DNA from: Alternaria dauci
Taxonomy: Eukaryota; Ascomycota; Dothideomycetes; Pleosporales; Pleosporaceae
Assembly (NCBI RefSeq): GCF_042100115.1
Contig: NC_091272.1
Span: 1,922,001-1,986,000 of the forward strand
Direction of reading: 5' to 3'
DNA: 64,000 nt
Shown here: one piece after another, positions 1 through 12,700 of the stretch
Position numbering within the stretch: the stretch's first letter is position 1
Layout: every line of letters starts with the position of its first letter
The notes under the pieces: generated by a model
The model's input: the letters and a program-made list of their open reading frames with translations, nothing else
What the model was told of the DNA's origin: nothing
Database searches by the model: none
Made by a program: the position numbers and the translations under genes

Positions 1-2
1 AT

Positions 3-1007
3 TTAGAGTCGCTGCGCCTTGAGAACCTCCCGGGCATAACGGAAAGGGGCATACAGCGCTTTGCTACCTCTCAGCAGGCCGTGTCTATCCGGAAGTTGGC
101 ACTCATAGACTTGAACATTGAGAGCATTCTCACCATAGCAGACATACTGTCTACGCACCTTTCCAGTCTAAGGGAATTCTCACTTGTTCAAGCAAGAGCG
201 CCCACCTTACCATGTCGAAGCTCGGAGCCTAGCTTTCGGTCGTCGTCGCTTCAATACGTTCACTGGGAATTATGCTCTGAGGCTTCTTCTCTGCCTCCGT
301 TCGTTTCGCCATCGATAGAACTGCCGGAATCCCAACCATTTCCTTTTACGAACCACGAACCAACCGCTTGCCTCGCGACATTTCTGCTTGCGGCAGCTAT
401 CCAGGCACACGCCTTCCCATCGCTCAGTCGCATTCGCATACCTCACGATCCCCAAGGCGTCATTCAATCGCTCTGTAAACCTCTCGCGACAGCGCTTCTC
501 CCGTCTGATACGTCCAAGTTTGCGACCGCATCACGCATCTCCACTTCAGACGGATTTTCCATAATGCTAGAGTCTGCTACATTTACATCCAAGACACATA
601 ACTCCTCCACCTACCGGGCAGCATCAGCATCACGTGTTGATTCTGTAGTCAGTTCTCCGATGTTCGATTCAAGTCGTACAGAGGTCATTCTTACACCAAT
701 GCGATCGCGTCTCGCAGCGCAGTCGCGTATCCTTGCTACTAGAAAGTGTGCAAACATGAGCATTCGCGTTTTTGACCCCGAGGGCAAGGTCAGAGTGCAC
801 AAAGTTGTCGGAAGCTATGTGGGCCGCATAGACAGTAAGATCACTTATGACATGAAGACGGCTGGGCGGAGTAAGTGGATTCTGGAGATAGCTGACTTGG
901 TCGGCGACCAGAGTACAGATCCCCTTAAGCGTAGTCGTCGATCTTGTGGACATCTTGTCAACGGAGGAACTGGATTCGGCGTTATGAATGTCGAAGATCT
1001 CTTCTGA
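3..1007 (+). CDS. F-box/LRR-type hypothetical protein, left-truncated
   Basis: The reading frame is open from the left edge (codons in phase with base 3) to a TGA at 1005-1007, so the N-terminus lies outside the window. The first residues (LESLRLENLPGITERGIQRF, then RKLALIDLNIESILTIADIL) read like leucine-rich repeats of the fungal F-box/LRR kind, which serve as substrate receptors of SCF ubiquitin ligases. No F-box is visible, as expected if it was cut off. The remaining ~270 residues are Ser-rich and show no recognisable domain. A start at 81 would need a GTG codon and would break the repeat, so I reject it. An intron or frame error inside the Ser-rich part is possible. Family assignment is inference. 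Confidence 0.5.
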   Translation, partial: LESLRLENLPGITERGIQRFATSQQAVSIRKLALIDLNIESILTIADILSTHLSSLREFSLVQARAPTLPCRSSEPSFRSSSLQYVHWELCSEASSLPPFVSPSIELPESQPFPFTNHEPTACLATFLLAAAIQAHAFPSLSRIRIPHDPQGVIQSLCKPLATALLPSDTSKFATASRISTSDGFSIMLESATFTSKTHNSSTYRAASASRVDSVVSSPMFDSSRTEVILTPMRSRLAAQSRILATRKCANMSIRVFDPEGKVRVHKVVGSYVGRIDSKITYDMKTAGRSKWILEIADLVGDQSTDPLKRSRRSCGHLVNGGTGFGVMNVEDLF

Positions 1008-3190
1008 AGTAAGATGTTCTTTTGGCGGATTTTGGGATCATCTTTCCTGCTCTTGACCATCCGCTGGTATGCCGAATGCTTCAAACTGTTAGCTTTCACA
1101 TGCGGCACAGTACAATGCAGAGTTTTCGTTTGGCCCAGCATGAGTAATGTTTAATGCGGAAACAGTCCGCACGTCCGGTAAAGTCAGCCGGTGCAACAGT
1201 CTCACCTACAAAATGCAGATTCGATGAAGAGCGCGAGAGGCCATGTAGCAATCCGAAATATAAGATAAATCAATAGTATGTCGGTATTTCTCCGCTCACG
1301 CAGTCCACAGACAATGCATTTCCAACCTGCCAACACTATGCCCGAGGCATCGCGATCAAATCGCATCCTTTTTTGTGACAGAGGTGCCGGAAGTGACGGC
1401 CGAAGTGTGCTTGATGGCAGTTTCGGTCTGACTTCAGATGCACGCATAGTTGGTGATGGTGGTGATACACTAGCTTGGAGCCAATCGAAATTGTACCTTC
1501 CCATCGCGCAAACATAATCTTTCTGACCACCATGACAAAGTGGACTTGACATGTGGTGTGAAGGTGGTGGGTATCGGAAGATGGGATTTGATTCGTCCAT
1601 ATTTGGCAATAAGCAAGCACATGTGATTTTTAATCCATCTTGACGTTTCCGTGCAGTAGTTTATATGAATTTGTCCATCGGCTCTTCTACCGGGTGACAC
1701 CATAGGTAGGTGTCGTTTGATTTCCGCCCTTCTCGTGGTTGCATGCGCGTCAGCCTGAATAGGTATTCCCCACCGCGTTAATGCGGGATGATGCTCGGTG
1801 CAGAAGCGCCACATGCTGATTGGCAGGCGAAATGGTCAAAATCTGGTTGTGGCTCAAGCATCTAGCATTCAGAACACATGCTAGTCCGAATACGGATTCT
1901 TGTATCGAGATACTCAAACCGCTCCACCCCTCCCAGAGGCAACGTTTCACGTGTGCAGCCTCATGTTGGAGCGGGACAAAATGCCGTTGGTGAGGAATTA
2001 CATAGGCACGACGAAATACGTGGCCAAAGTTGGTATGCCTGTCTGCTGGTTCGACACCACTTCGTTCCGCGGGCAGCTTCATCTCCACTGGCGGCATGGC
2101 ATGTCGCAGCCCATATCGGGAGACATGTATTCGGGGATAATTAAATTCCGGGAGATCGGTTCGTCCAAGCTAGAATATAGTGGGACAATGGTTGCAACGT
2201 CAGGACAGGAGGGCGGGAAGATACTTGGCCCGGCCATTGCGGCTTCCGCGGAGAGCATACTTCACAAAAAGGCCAGAGCTGTCGCCCCCTGACCGATGCA
2301 CCTGCTCAGCCCATACAACAACACCCTAGAAGCCCTTACCGATCAAAAGATGGATATCTCTTCCTAACGCCCACCCGGGAGAACGACCTGTCGCGAGTGG
2401 GTCATTTAACTACGGCAGAAGCCGAAGTCCCCACGCGTGCCCTCTAGATTACCGGAATCAGCAAGGTGCGGAGCTGCAACCAAGATACGTCGTTTTCAGG
2501 TACAGAAAATAATCGTCGTCCTGAGGATATACACCGACTCAGAGCCGTTTGGAAACCCGAGATATCTGCGCAGCAGCTGCGAGTGTTAGAATTCATCCAA
2601 CCAGAAATGTCCGCCGACTCGAGTAGGTTCTCGATTAGGATCACCATTGGCCATGGTAAAGTTCTTAGCGGGATCGCCTTTGTAAAGAATCGAGACGTTC
2701 CACCGATCGCCGCACCGGTACGATTCATCCGGTACGGCCTTGGCATCACAAACATCAGAGTGGATACGGCAGGGCTAGGAGAGCCACATAGCTGAAGGCC
2801 GGTAGTGGAGCTCGGGGCTGGACTGCTTTCCGCGGACTCGAACGATTGTTATATGGATAGCCTCGCGCTGCCTAGAACGCGTCTGGTTCTATTTTACCAA
2901 TCTTGCACTTGTTGCCAGCATCGAAGTATGTTACATTTTTGTTCTGTCGTCCCTTTACCTCCCCCAATTATTGTACCCAGAACATGCTCTAGGATCGTTG
3001 ATCAAAGGAACTAATTACCAAATGCGGATTTTACTGACAGCCGCCCTGCTAGATGACCAACGCCCAAAACTAAACGATAGGCACACCAATCATGACCACC
3101 AAATGCAAAAAAAAGGTCTTCCCGACAACCCCCCACATTGAACCAAACTCCAGAATTACAAACCTCATGGCCCGAGACTCTACAACTATA
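1008..3190. other. Gene-poor stretch
   Basis: Only short ORFs on both strands. One at 1900-2292 (+) has protein-like composition (residues such as MLERDKMPLVRNYIGTTKYV) but no family I recognise and no convincing splice context. A second at 2466-2795 (+) is similar. They may be relics. Nothing else is supported. Confidence 0.4.
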
Positions 3191-4822
3191 TTATGCTACC
3201 GGCTTTACTGGAATGTGCCCCTCTAGTTGAGGCATCATCTCAAGAACCTTTGGGTCGACTGTCCAGTTGTTCAGATCGGCGATGGTACTCTCAAACAGCG
3301 GCGTCATGCGGGTGTACCCTGATTCAATATCCCAGTAATGGCACGCATCGTCCGCGTATGGCCACGTAACACCAATCAGGCCGACGATATGAGCGACTGG
3401 ATATTCCTGGGGATGTTGATATAGTAGCTGGCGAACTTGGGGCCTGCGAAACTGTTAGTAGGAAGCCTATTTTGAAGAAAGAGTCTGGACACATACCAGG
3501 GAACCAGATCGATTAGCAGATCATATGGCGATGTCTCTTGTTTCCCTACTGGAGGCAACAACCATTCCGGATTGGCGTTCATGTTCTCAACACTTGGCCA
3601 GATGAGGTACTGTAGATACATTAGCTGCGACTCGATACCTCCGGAACGATGGACTTACCCGCATCAATTTGGTCAAAAGCCATGTGGACGCGAGTCTGAC
3701 AGGAAGAGGAGACGCCGGAAGCAGCTTGTTTACTGTTCTGGAACACCATGTCGAGACTGGCTGCGCATCCTGCGGATCCAGGAAACCCAGTAAAAGAGTG
3801 TCCACATCGATCTCCGACCTTCCAAATATCTGTACCTCACTCCACCCATTCGCAAGTAGATCTCGTTTCGTCCTCCGGTAAAATGCGCAATCGAACCCGA
3901 ACTTGTTCAGGGCATTCGCTGCAGCCTCGAGGCTGAGGGGGGATGGGTTCGCGGTCACGGCAACATCAACGGCATTGTCGTGCGAATAGGCTAGCGAGGA
4001 CTGGCTTTGTTCTCTGCTCAAGCGACGTTAGATGATGTTTCTGGACATTTTGACTAGGTCGATCTCACCTTTCTTCTCGAGAGGAACTACCATACGAGGA
4101 GCCCCCCATAGGATGCGTGTGACCAGCAAACGGCTCGCTGCTACTCGGAGTTCCAAACGAATCGGCGTCTGGGAGTGCTGGTGTTGGACCCAAAGACTCC
4201 TGCTTCTCGCTCAGCGGTATCCCAGCCGTAGGCGGAAGCAAACCTACCGAAAGTGCTTTCTTGACTTCTTCGGCGGAATAATGTGCGAATCCATTCTTCT
4301 CGAGCTCGGACGCCCAATTCGCTGCCGACACGCGATCTGGTGCCATTGCCAGCAGCGACACGACAGACTTCATATCATCCAGCTCCTTGGCCAATCGCCT
4401 GACGTGGGCCCGCAGTTGGGTTGTTGTTTTCCCATCTTCTGCCACATCGTAGACGCAGGTGAGATTTTTGGATTGGCAGGTGTTGCATTTGGGCCTCACG
4501 CCATCACACTGGAGCACCTGTTAGTGCACTCGGTCCAACATCGATGAAGTGGATATGTACCTTGGATTTACGTTTTCTGCAGCTCTCACATGCTATAGAT
4601 GTGATCTTGCCACGAGGAGTTCGTAACGCATAGGTGCCAGCAATCGGAGACTGATGCTGTCCTCGAGCGTTTGCACGGGCGCCCCCAAGTCCCTGCTTGG
4701 GTGCCAGCGGGGCTTTGTGATTTGCAGCGGCGGACGCTGCCAATGGGCGAATCACAAGATTCGTTTGGTTGGTATCGAGGTGGAGGGGCACTTGGCTTTC
4801 GTCCCATTCAGAGGGCTCCTGG
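3191..4822 (-). CDS. Zn2Cys6 fungal transcription factor
   Basis: A zinc binuclear cluster regulator that would bind CGG-type DNA half-sites in the nucleus. Exons on the minus strand are about 4822-4561, 4508-4069, 4013-3659, 3609-3497 and 3443-3191 (TAA). All four introns are 49-55 bases with GT/AG ends and every joint keeps frame. The Cys cluster is split by the first intron: ACESCRKRKSK, then CDGVRPKCNTCQSKNLTCVY, giving spacing CX2CX6CX6CX2CX6C. A linker and short coiled coil follow (RAHVRRLAKELDDMKSVVSL). The C-terminal ~200 residues have no large fungal-TF middle-homology domain that I can see. The first exon opens with a branch site (GCTAAC) and a CAG acceptor and has no in-frame ATG, so at least one more 5' exon exists upstream that I could not place. 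Target genes are unknown. Confidence 0.75.
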
Positions 4823-5522
4823 CTGATCAATCGTTAGCGAAATCCAGGCCGAAGTTGTGAAAATTGCAGTTTCAAGTCCGGATGCATCCTGGCAGTTGCG
4901 CATCCGGTTTGCGCGTCTTGTTGCGTAAAACATGCATCGATATGCGCGCCTTCGATGGTGGTTTGGACTGGACCCCGAGCCTGAAGCCCAAATTTGGCAG
5001 CCCAGAGAACAATGCCGAAGGACAACCTTGGGAGGGTGGCAATGCACGGGTCATCTTGACGCCACAACGGGCAGGTCTCTGAAATTACCGCCATGATAAT
5101 CAGGAGACCCTAAATGGAGGGGCTTATTCTCCGTCGCCAGTAGAACTTGCCGAATCGCACAGCCACGGGCCAACGTAAGACGAAATGCCGATCCTTTCCT
5201 GGGACGACTACGTCTTGGGCAATCCCTCACGATTGCCGTATATTTCTTGGCATGTCCGGATCGTACCGGTACTTCGATACATGCTCTCTGTCTCTGTGGT
5301 CGATGATGTGAGTTGGAGCCGTCCGCAGGTTTGCAGCAAACGCCATCGCTCGTCGTACTGGAAGGCCATCTGTCACACTCCAGGTGTCGGTTGCGTAGTT
5401 TGCCGAATCGTCGCAGGATGACAGGCGGGCGCGAGATGTGTCCTGTCCGGTCCAGGGAAGGGAAATCGATTGCTGTCGTGCGTATGATGGTGGGGATAGT
5501 CTGCGAAGACCGACATACTCAC

Positions 5523-5811
5523 ATTTGGATCCCTTGGGCTTGTCCAACGGCCTCTGAGGCACGACGCATCAAGCGGGGACTTGCGCTACCTTGCGGAAGT
5601 CCTTCTAAGGTGTCAGGCAAGCTGCCACTGCCATACCAGTAGTTCAATCCTGAGGTGTATGTTAGTGGGAGATCAAGAGCTGGTCATGTTGCCGACATAC
5701 CCGGAGACGAGTTCGATGATTGTGCCGGCATGAATGCGAGCATATCTCAAGGCGGAGTTATCAACAAAAGGAGCTATGTCGGAGTAAGGTGGTGGAGGGA
5801 AGGATTTGCTT
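5523..5811 (-). other. Coding-like segment with a plausible intron
   Basis: On the minus strand a CAG acceptor precedes an open segment (5811-5701, residues including DIAPFVDNSALRYARIHAG). It ends at a GTATGT donor, and a 51-base intron (5650-5700) has a CTAAC branch site and CAG acceptor. The following segment (5649-5523) is open in a frame that starts LNYWYGSGSLPDTLEGLPQG, but this frame does not match the one used before the intron. This may be a decayed gene, or I have the wrong splice choice. No family recognised. Confidence 0.25.
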
Positions 5812-7535
5812 CTGCAAAATTCATATGAAAGATCCGCAATGCATATCGGGCATTAACTTTGTATATCCTTTACTAGAGCACTGAGCCTGAGGTTCATTAG
5901 TGCCCGGCGAACTCCTATGCGGAACTGCTGACACGCACATAGAGCTGGGACGAAGTTTCAAAAGCGTCGCCCATCTAAACACCAGCTTTCGGATGCAGCT
6001 GGATCTAGTGTTTTAGCGCACCACACAGCGACGACCGCGGGGAAATCGGGTTAGCGGACGGCACTGTTAGACTAGGCTAGAACGGCCGCTCCTACAAGGT
6101 GCTTGCAAAGGCATGCGATACCGAACGCGGGCATGTTACCCCATGATTCCATGGCATAGTCTCTTCGTCTTGTACGAGTCGCGATCGCGAAAGTAGTTTA
6201 ATCTGCTCAGTCGCCTCCAACGCGTCGTATGCACGATCAAGGTTGGTATGTGGAATCGGACAATCGGACCCTTTTTCTTGGGAGTAAACATAGGTACAGT
6301 TAGATCACGCCTGCCGATCATCACTTTGCATCCTCACTGGTGCAGTGACGTGCGGCAGATCGTCCTCGAATCAACTTTCAACCAAGTTCCAGGCCCCCTT
6401 GGCTTAGCATGCTGGATGAGCTCAATCTAACCTGGACGCTTGCTGGTATTTCGCTAGGGACACGTAGAATGTATGCAGCACGCTCCTCTTGGCCCAAGCC
6501 GGAGTGGTAACATCTAATCGGACCGATAACCATCAGAGCCCGCTGGATGCGTTGCCGCGTCGAAGCGCCTGGCCAGGATCCGCCGGGAGAAAAACGCAGT
6601 GTGTTTAGACCATTGAGCATAGTCGTATGTGACGTAGTTTTAAAGTTTGCCAATGTCCGCTTCATGTGAGACCCTCAGGACGTCCGGAGGCTAAGGCCAA
6701 CACGGCCAAGGGGCTTCCACAGGGTCAATAGTTACGCAGCTGGGCAGGAACACTCTCCCGCACGCGCATTAGAGTGCATAGCACTATCAACGAGCCATGC
6801 CATGCGCTTGATAGAGAAATTCACATCGATGCGCTTGTTCCTCCCACGTTGTGTCAGAGACGGATAGAGTTACTCTTACAAAGCGAAGTAATCAATCAAC
6901 CTGGCAGGCGTGATGCTTCTTCTTCGGCTGCGGCTGCGGCTCCACTCAGTATGTACAGGAGTAAACAACACCCGAGATCTTCTCTTCACTAAGTCTAGAT
7001 ACTCGATACTCGAATACACCGTAACCAGACTACATGGCGATATAGCGTCAAGTCTGAAACTTCCGACACCATCGTCTTTGTCAACCTTTACAGGTCGCCG
7101 TTTGCGTTGATGCTATTGTAGTGCCCCTCTTCAAGCTTGTTCCTGACGCCTTTTAATTGTCATCAAACAATTATCTGAAGTCGGCCCAAACTTGGCCCAA
7201 GATGGCATTTCTACCCTAGGACGGAACACGAGGCTTTTCGTCTAGCGTCTGGCCAGAAGACACAGGTACGGGGAAATCTTCACCAACGCTTCTCTAGTCC
7301 ATTGCTCTAGCCATGTGTGATTGGGCCTCCGATCGCATCTATGACTTAGGTAACGCCATTTCACCGAGCATTCATCCGTACTAGGGACACCCACGTGCTT
7401 CATGCCTCTAAGAACAGAAGCTAGACTCGAGCTTACTATCACGATGCGGGTTCGGGATGCTCCCACCTCATGTTCACAGATTTGAGTCGTTGCCGTCGTG
7501 GTTTTGGACTGGCGTTCAAATGCTTTCTTCTGCCC

Positions 7536-7569
7536 GGGCAGAAATTCTGCTTGGGCAGAAATTCTGCTT
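7536..7569. repeat. 17-base perfect tandem duplication
   Basis: The unit GGGCAGAAATTCTGCTT occurs twice head to tail (7536-7552 and 7553-7569). Each copy holds a near-palindrome (GCAGAAATTCTGC). It lies in non-coding DNA; no function inferred. Confidence 0.9.
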
Positions 7570-10168
7570 TGCTCGAAAACGGAGACGGAGGCGCCTACCA
7601 TGTTTGACATAACGTGGCAAAGCCGACGTCCTCACCGAGATTTGGCTCCTTCACATTCCATCTATAACCTTGAGCTACGGACACGCAAACAGCCAGCTCA
7701 AATTCGCAGATTTTGCGGCTACGTACAGACATGCGCTAGATATCGTGGCTTCAATGTCTCAGAGGACTCAGCAAGACTACCAAGGTGGTTGCTGTAATGC
7801 TACCCGTTCAGTGACATGCCATTCAGTGGATTAGTATTAGACCGGGCAGGCCGAGAATCATCAAGATTCGGCAATGCCTCAATCCACGTGAAATCTGAGG
7901 CGTACGCCTTAAGCTGCACAGTTATCTCACTCTTACAGTCTTCAGGGATTGTGCATCTCTAATGTTTACCTATTACTATGCACTATTGACAAAGAGGCTT
8001 GGAACCGAAGAATTATCTTGGCATAGATTGGAGTTCAGGAGTTCAGGACAAACTTCGTTATTAGGTGTGCCATGGTACCCCTCTGGTGTGGCCGGGTTTG
8101 GCCGGCTGATGACGTAGGACATCGATGGATCGTTCGTCAAGTTGGGATACAAGTGCGTATGCGCCGCAAACTACGAATGCTTGTTTTGCAAGCGTCGAAG
8201 AGGCGTAGAAGACGAATGTGTTGGAGGCTATAGATCGAGGTCCAGACCTGGTTTTCTCGCAGTCCCCTGTTGTCGGTTCTCTATCTCGACCCAGTAGTCT
8301 GGCAAACGCTATATCAGGGTCCCTACCGTTTCGTATCCTCGCGAATGCGGAGGCGACTCCGCTGAATATGACTGGTTCGCCTGCTCGCCTAGCTCAGTCA
8401 CAGGGTCGTCTAACCACTGAAGATCCTCGGTGAGAAACACAGGTTGTTGGCACAGAGGAATGCTGAAAACGTGGCTAGCAAAGCCACTAGATGAGGCACC
8501 CTTTGGATACGGGCCTTATTTGACGGATCCGTTCCACCTCTTAGAATGAATAGACTCTGCTAGATACCATGTCCCTGCATATTGCGAGGGTTTTGACCTT
8601 CGCTTCGATGTAGTGCAAAGTTTATCTCATCTGAGCTTCGCCATTACGCTGCATTCTCGAACATCCATGTTTACCTCCTAGTTTCGGAGACCAGGTGTAC
8701 AATGTGTTTCTTGTGACCGCCAAACATATGGCCCGTGTTTCAATAGGATACACTCCGATTTCGTAGTTTGGAAGTTGGCTACAGAGACGGAGCCTACTGC
8801 TCACCGCTGCAACATGATGCGGACCGTGCTTTTTGATACCAATACGCCCCAAATTGTGGAAAGTGCTCAGTAATCTGCTGCACCTCTACCCAAGGGGCAT
8901 TTGGGGCCCAATCGCTTAGACAGTTGCGAGGCAAATTCAGCATGCATCTGTACTGTTTACGGTGATCATCAGTGACATACTTCTGCGGACACAGGAAGAT
9001 TGACATGCCACTAGCATTGCACTGCCCTGCTGGGCTGTAACCGACATGTTACTGTTACATGGATCGGCTCGCGAATCTTAGATGCGGAAGATCTTCGAGT
9101 GCGTGAAGCTAGACGGAGGGAGGCGTAAACAACCAAGTGCTTAACCTGGTGCATACAATCAAGGGTCGAAGAGCCTCGGTAGATGTGGGTATGAAGGATG
9201 GGTATCCGTTCGGGAGGATATCGCCGACGCAATCAGTTCCACACATTCAGGCCTAGATAGGTACTGTTGAGCCCGAGGCGTGACACAATGAACCCGTCAC
9301 GCAACAGTTTCTTCTGTGCAGATCCGGTCAAGAGAGTCATGATATCTGGGTTTGGAAATCAGCATTAATCATGAGAATCAGACCACATAGCTCGTGTTTC
9401 TTGCACGGCCAAAGTCGCAGAAAAAGGACGGTGAGGCATTAGCGCTCTTTTGATTTTGCTAGTCTCTCATCAGATGCTGTTTCAATATACCTGGATCTCG
9501 CAGCGGTGTCGAGTCTACGCAATGAGGCAAGTTGAGTTCGACTTTTTTTGTGTCACATTGACTGAATGGTCTTGGCGCTGAATGGTATTCGTGTTAAATA
9601 TTTTGCCAGCCAACTCCGATGGGACCCTCTGTGCGCATGCATGCCAGCGGCTTCGTTCAGCTATCGATTTGCATACAGCTCAGCGTAGGACCCTGGCAGC
9701 GCGTTGAAACAGGTAGGTAAGAACTTGGCAAGCAACGTCGAGGCAGCTCGCAGAAGCTCCGGATCGATTCTCTTCAAAGGTCGTTCCTGGTGTACTGCGG
9801 TGATCATTGGAGCACATCAAGGCTGGCGTGGAAGTGGTCACAGTGAACATGCCTACCTATAGTATCCTGGTCGAAAAGGCCACGCACCGCAGATCACGTG
9901 AACCGCTTAGGTAACAGCAAAAGCTCTGACTTCATTTGCACTTTCCCCGCTGTATCGCGAAGCCAATCGCGACAACACGACGACGAATTCCTCACTCACC
10001 AGCGCGTTCCTGCTAGCCGCATCGCTGTGATCGCGCCTGTCTCTTCTTCTCTGCTACACAGTCAGTGATAGAGACACTCAATCTTGTCGTCAACAAGAAG
10101 CAAGCTGACGCCCAGAATCTATTCTCTAAAGCAAGATAGCGTCGCACAGCACTACAACAAGAGCCAAC

Positions 10169-12700
10169 ATGACAAAGTCTCGCTCAAGCTCTGCCTCAGA
10201 GGGCGAGATCTTGGATACCCGACACAAGGCAAACACAGTCAACTCGCGCAACGAACCTGCGATTAACGGCTCAAACAGGTCCTTGGGACTGGATGGTGCT
10301 TATGATAATTACCGCGCCTTGAGTCGCTCTCCGTCGCCATACCGCCGCAAGCGCACGCCATCACGATCTCCGTCGCCATATCGGAGGAGCCGCGCCGTCG
10401 ACCGATCGCCATCGCCTTACCGACGAAGCCGAGCTGATCACGCTGGGAGTGATTCAAGGGGCTACAAGCGCAAGGCCTCTCCGCCACGCAGTCGCCCTGA
10501 CAAGCGATACCATGCTGATCATGGCAGACAAGGTGATTCTCGACGAGCCCTGGGACCTCACCAGGCCAGTTTTGTGAAGGAGCAGAAGGGTGTGCCAGAC
10601 CGACCGCACGCGAAGCCTATATCGTACGCCGAGGTCGAGAATCCCAATCCTGTCCCAGACTTTCGAGAGCCTCTGCCAATCGATAAGCCACTCCAGAACT
10701 CGCATTACGGTGACCAACAGCGTGAGAAGACTCGCCAGACGCAGCAACAGAACAGACCGAAACCGTCTGAAGAGTCCAATTCCCAAGAAAAACAGGCAAG
10801 CGTGGCGGAGGATGTTGAGATGTAGGTGCACCAGCTGTCAGTTAACCCCGTTCAAGGCTGACTCTGCAACAGGACGTCTGTCGACGATACTACTGATTAC
10901 ACCCCAGCTCCCGTCGAAGAAAAAGTCCCTACCCAAGAATCACGTGAAGAGAAGCGTCGACGCTGGGCTGCTATACGCGCAGCTGCTGAGCAAAAAAAGT
11001 CGAGGGAGAGCCTTCTTCAGCAGGCCGTCCTTACTAACGCGTCCGAAGCGACGACGCCTAATGTTGCTTCTCCAGCAGCCTACGCAGACAGCCCCATCTC
11101 ACCATTTGCGTCGCCTCGCAACGGCGACCTCGACTCCGTACCCGCCTCTCCAGACGTCATGATAGTCGACAAGCAAGGGGGGCTCAGCGCCGGTAACAGT
11201 CCTGCCGCAGCGAGTCCATCGGCGGCGGATTACGATCCGCTACAGGATATGTTGGACGACCGTGACCGAGCGGCCAAGAAGAACCAGAACGCCGAAGTAT
11301 CCTCAGATGCGTACCGCGAGACCGACCCGAAAGCCCTTTCTACCCTTCCAGCTGAGAAGGTAGCGCCTGTCAAGAAACAGAAAAAGGAATTCGACATGTT
11401 CGCTTCGGACGACGAAGACGAGGAGGAAGATGTTGCAACTGAGGAGGCTGTCGCTGCGAAAGGCACTGTACTCGACGAGAAGATGCTCGATAACTGGGAC
11501 GATCCCGAAGGATACTATAAGCTAATTAGCAACGAGCTGGTGGATGGTGGACGTTATCGCATGATCAAGGGTCTTGGGCGTGGTGTTTTCGCCAATGTCG
11601 CACAGGCTGAGGAGATCAATACTGACAACGGGAACACACATTCAAGAATTGTCGCCATCAAGATGATCCGCAGGAACGACTTGATGAGAAGGGCCAGTCA
11701 GAAGGAAATGGACTTTCTGCGCAAAGTCAACGACGCAGATCCGCAAGATAAGCGCCACATTATTCGCTTGCTGGGATCGTTCGACCACAAGGGGCATTTG
11801 TGTATTGTGTTTGAGCACATGTCAAAGAACTTGCGGGACTTGCTCAAGGAAGAAACTAACGGTCATGGTCTCACGCTTCCGGCTGTGCGTATCTATGCGC
11901 GTCAGATGTTCCTTGGTCTCCAACACTTGCAGAATTGTCAGGTCATTCACCTCGATCTGAAGCCCGACAATGTCTTGGTCTCTGCTGACAAGAAGACGAT
12001 AAAGCTCGCCGATTTTGGTACCGCGGTCGACAAACGAGACGTTATCGAGCGCACCGAGTACCTTGTCAGTCGGTTCTACCGTGCACCTGAGATCATACTC
12101 GGTATGGACGTTGGCTATCCCGTAGACATGTGGGCTGTAGGTTGCACCATATATGAGCTATGGACTGGTAAAATCCTCTTCACTGGACGATCGAACAACC
12201 AGATGATCAAATCCTTTATGGATTGCTTGGGATGGCCGAGCGAGAAACTACTCAAGAAGGGCCTCGTGAACAACATTCTGGACAACTTTGAGCTGGGACC
12301 CCCACTGAAGTTTATTAGCCGTGAAGTTGATCAGTACAACAAGGTACGCTTCGCTATTCTTTTGAGAGATGGAGCTAAATTTTCGCAGCTTTCTATTCGC
12401 AAGATCGAGCAGCAGAAGAAGGTCAGCCGCGATATGAAGACTAGAGTCCACGACGCCGCCCGAAACATATCCAGTGGAGGACCAACCGTCGGCGAGTTGA
12501 ACGATCTAGCGGATCTGTTGAGTGCAAGCCTACACATGAACGTCGAGAAGCGCATATCACCAAAGGAAGCTCTTGCACACAAGTTCTTTGCTAACAAGAC
12601 CCCTGCGCCCAAGACTGCCCCAACTACAAAGTCTGCTGTCGTCAAGCCGCCCATGATGAAGCGTGGTACCCCAGTCGGTACACCTGGTGTTCGCCGGTAA
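10169..12700 (+). CDS. prp4: Prp4-type serine/threonine kinase (pre-mRNA splicing)
   Basis: Nuclear kinase of the PRP4/PRPF4B family, which phosphorylates spliceosomal proteins during tri-snRNP activation. Exons: 10169-10821, 10873-12343 and 12389-12700. The N-terminal third is an RS-like tail with three SPSPYRR copies near residues 55-85, followed by a disordered acidic linker. The kinase domain begins near residue 446: glycine loop GLGRGVFANV, VAIK lysine, catalytic loop HLDLKPDN, DFGTA, then a SRFYRAPE activation segment as in Prp4. The first intron joins GAGAT to GACGTC in frame. The second (12344-12388, 45 bases) is a whole number of codons and could be read through; I infer it from the GTACGC donor, CTAAA branch and CAG acceptor, and because the extra 15 residues are hydrophobic and fall between FISREVDQYNK and LSIRKIEQQKK. 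Without that splice the protein is 826 residues, with it 811. Start chosen at the first ATG after the leader, before the RS region. Confidence 0.9.

Larger units (their letters stand above)
4823..10168. other. Long gene-poor stretch with coding scraps
   Basis: About 5.3 kb without a gene I can defend. It should contain the missing 5' exon(s) of the zinc-cluster gene, a minus-strand coding-like segment near 5523-5811, a 17-base tandem duplication at 7536-7569 and a short direct repeat near 8035-8050. Small ORFs at 7242-7797, 8218-8433 and 8622-9232 have no recognisable family. GC content is not obviously depressed, so strong RIP mutation is not evident. The last few hundred bases should be the promoter and leader of the Prp4 kinase gene. 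Confidence 0.4.

Noticed and set aside
1008..10168. Secondary-metabolite or HET gene remnants in the left block
   Set aside because: No KS/AT/A-domain or HET-domain wording was found in any short frame.
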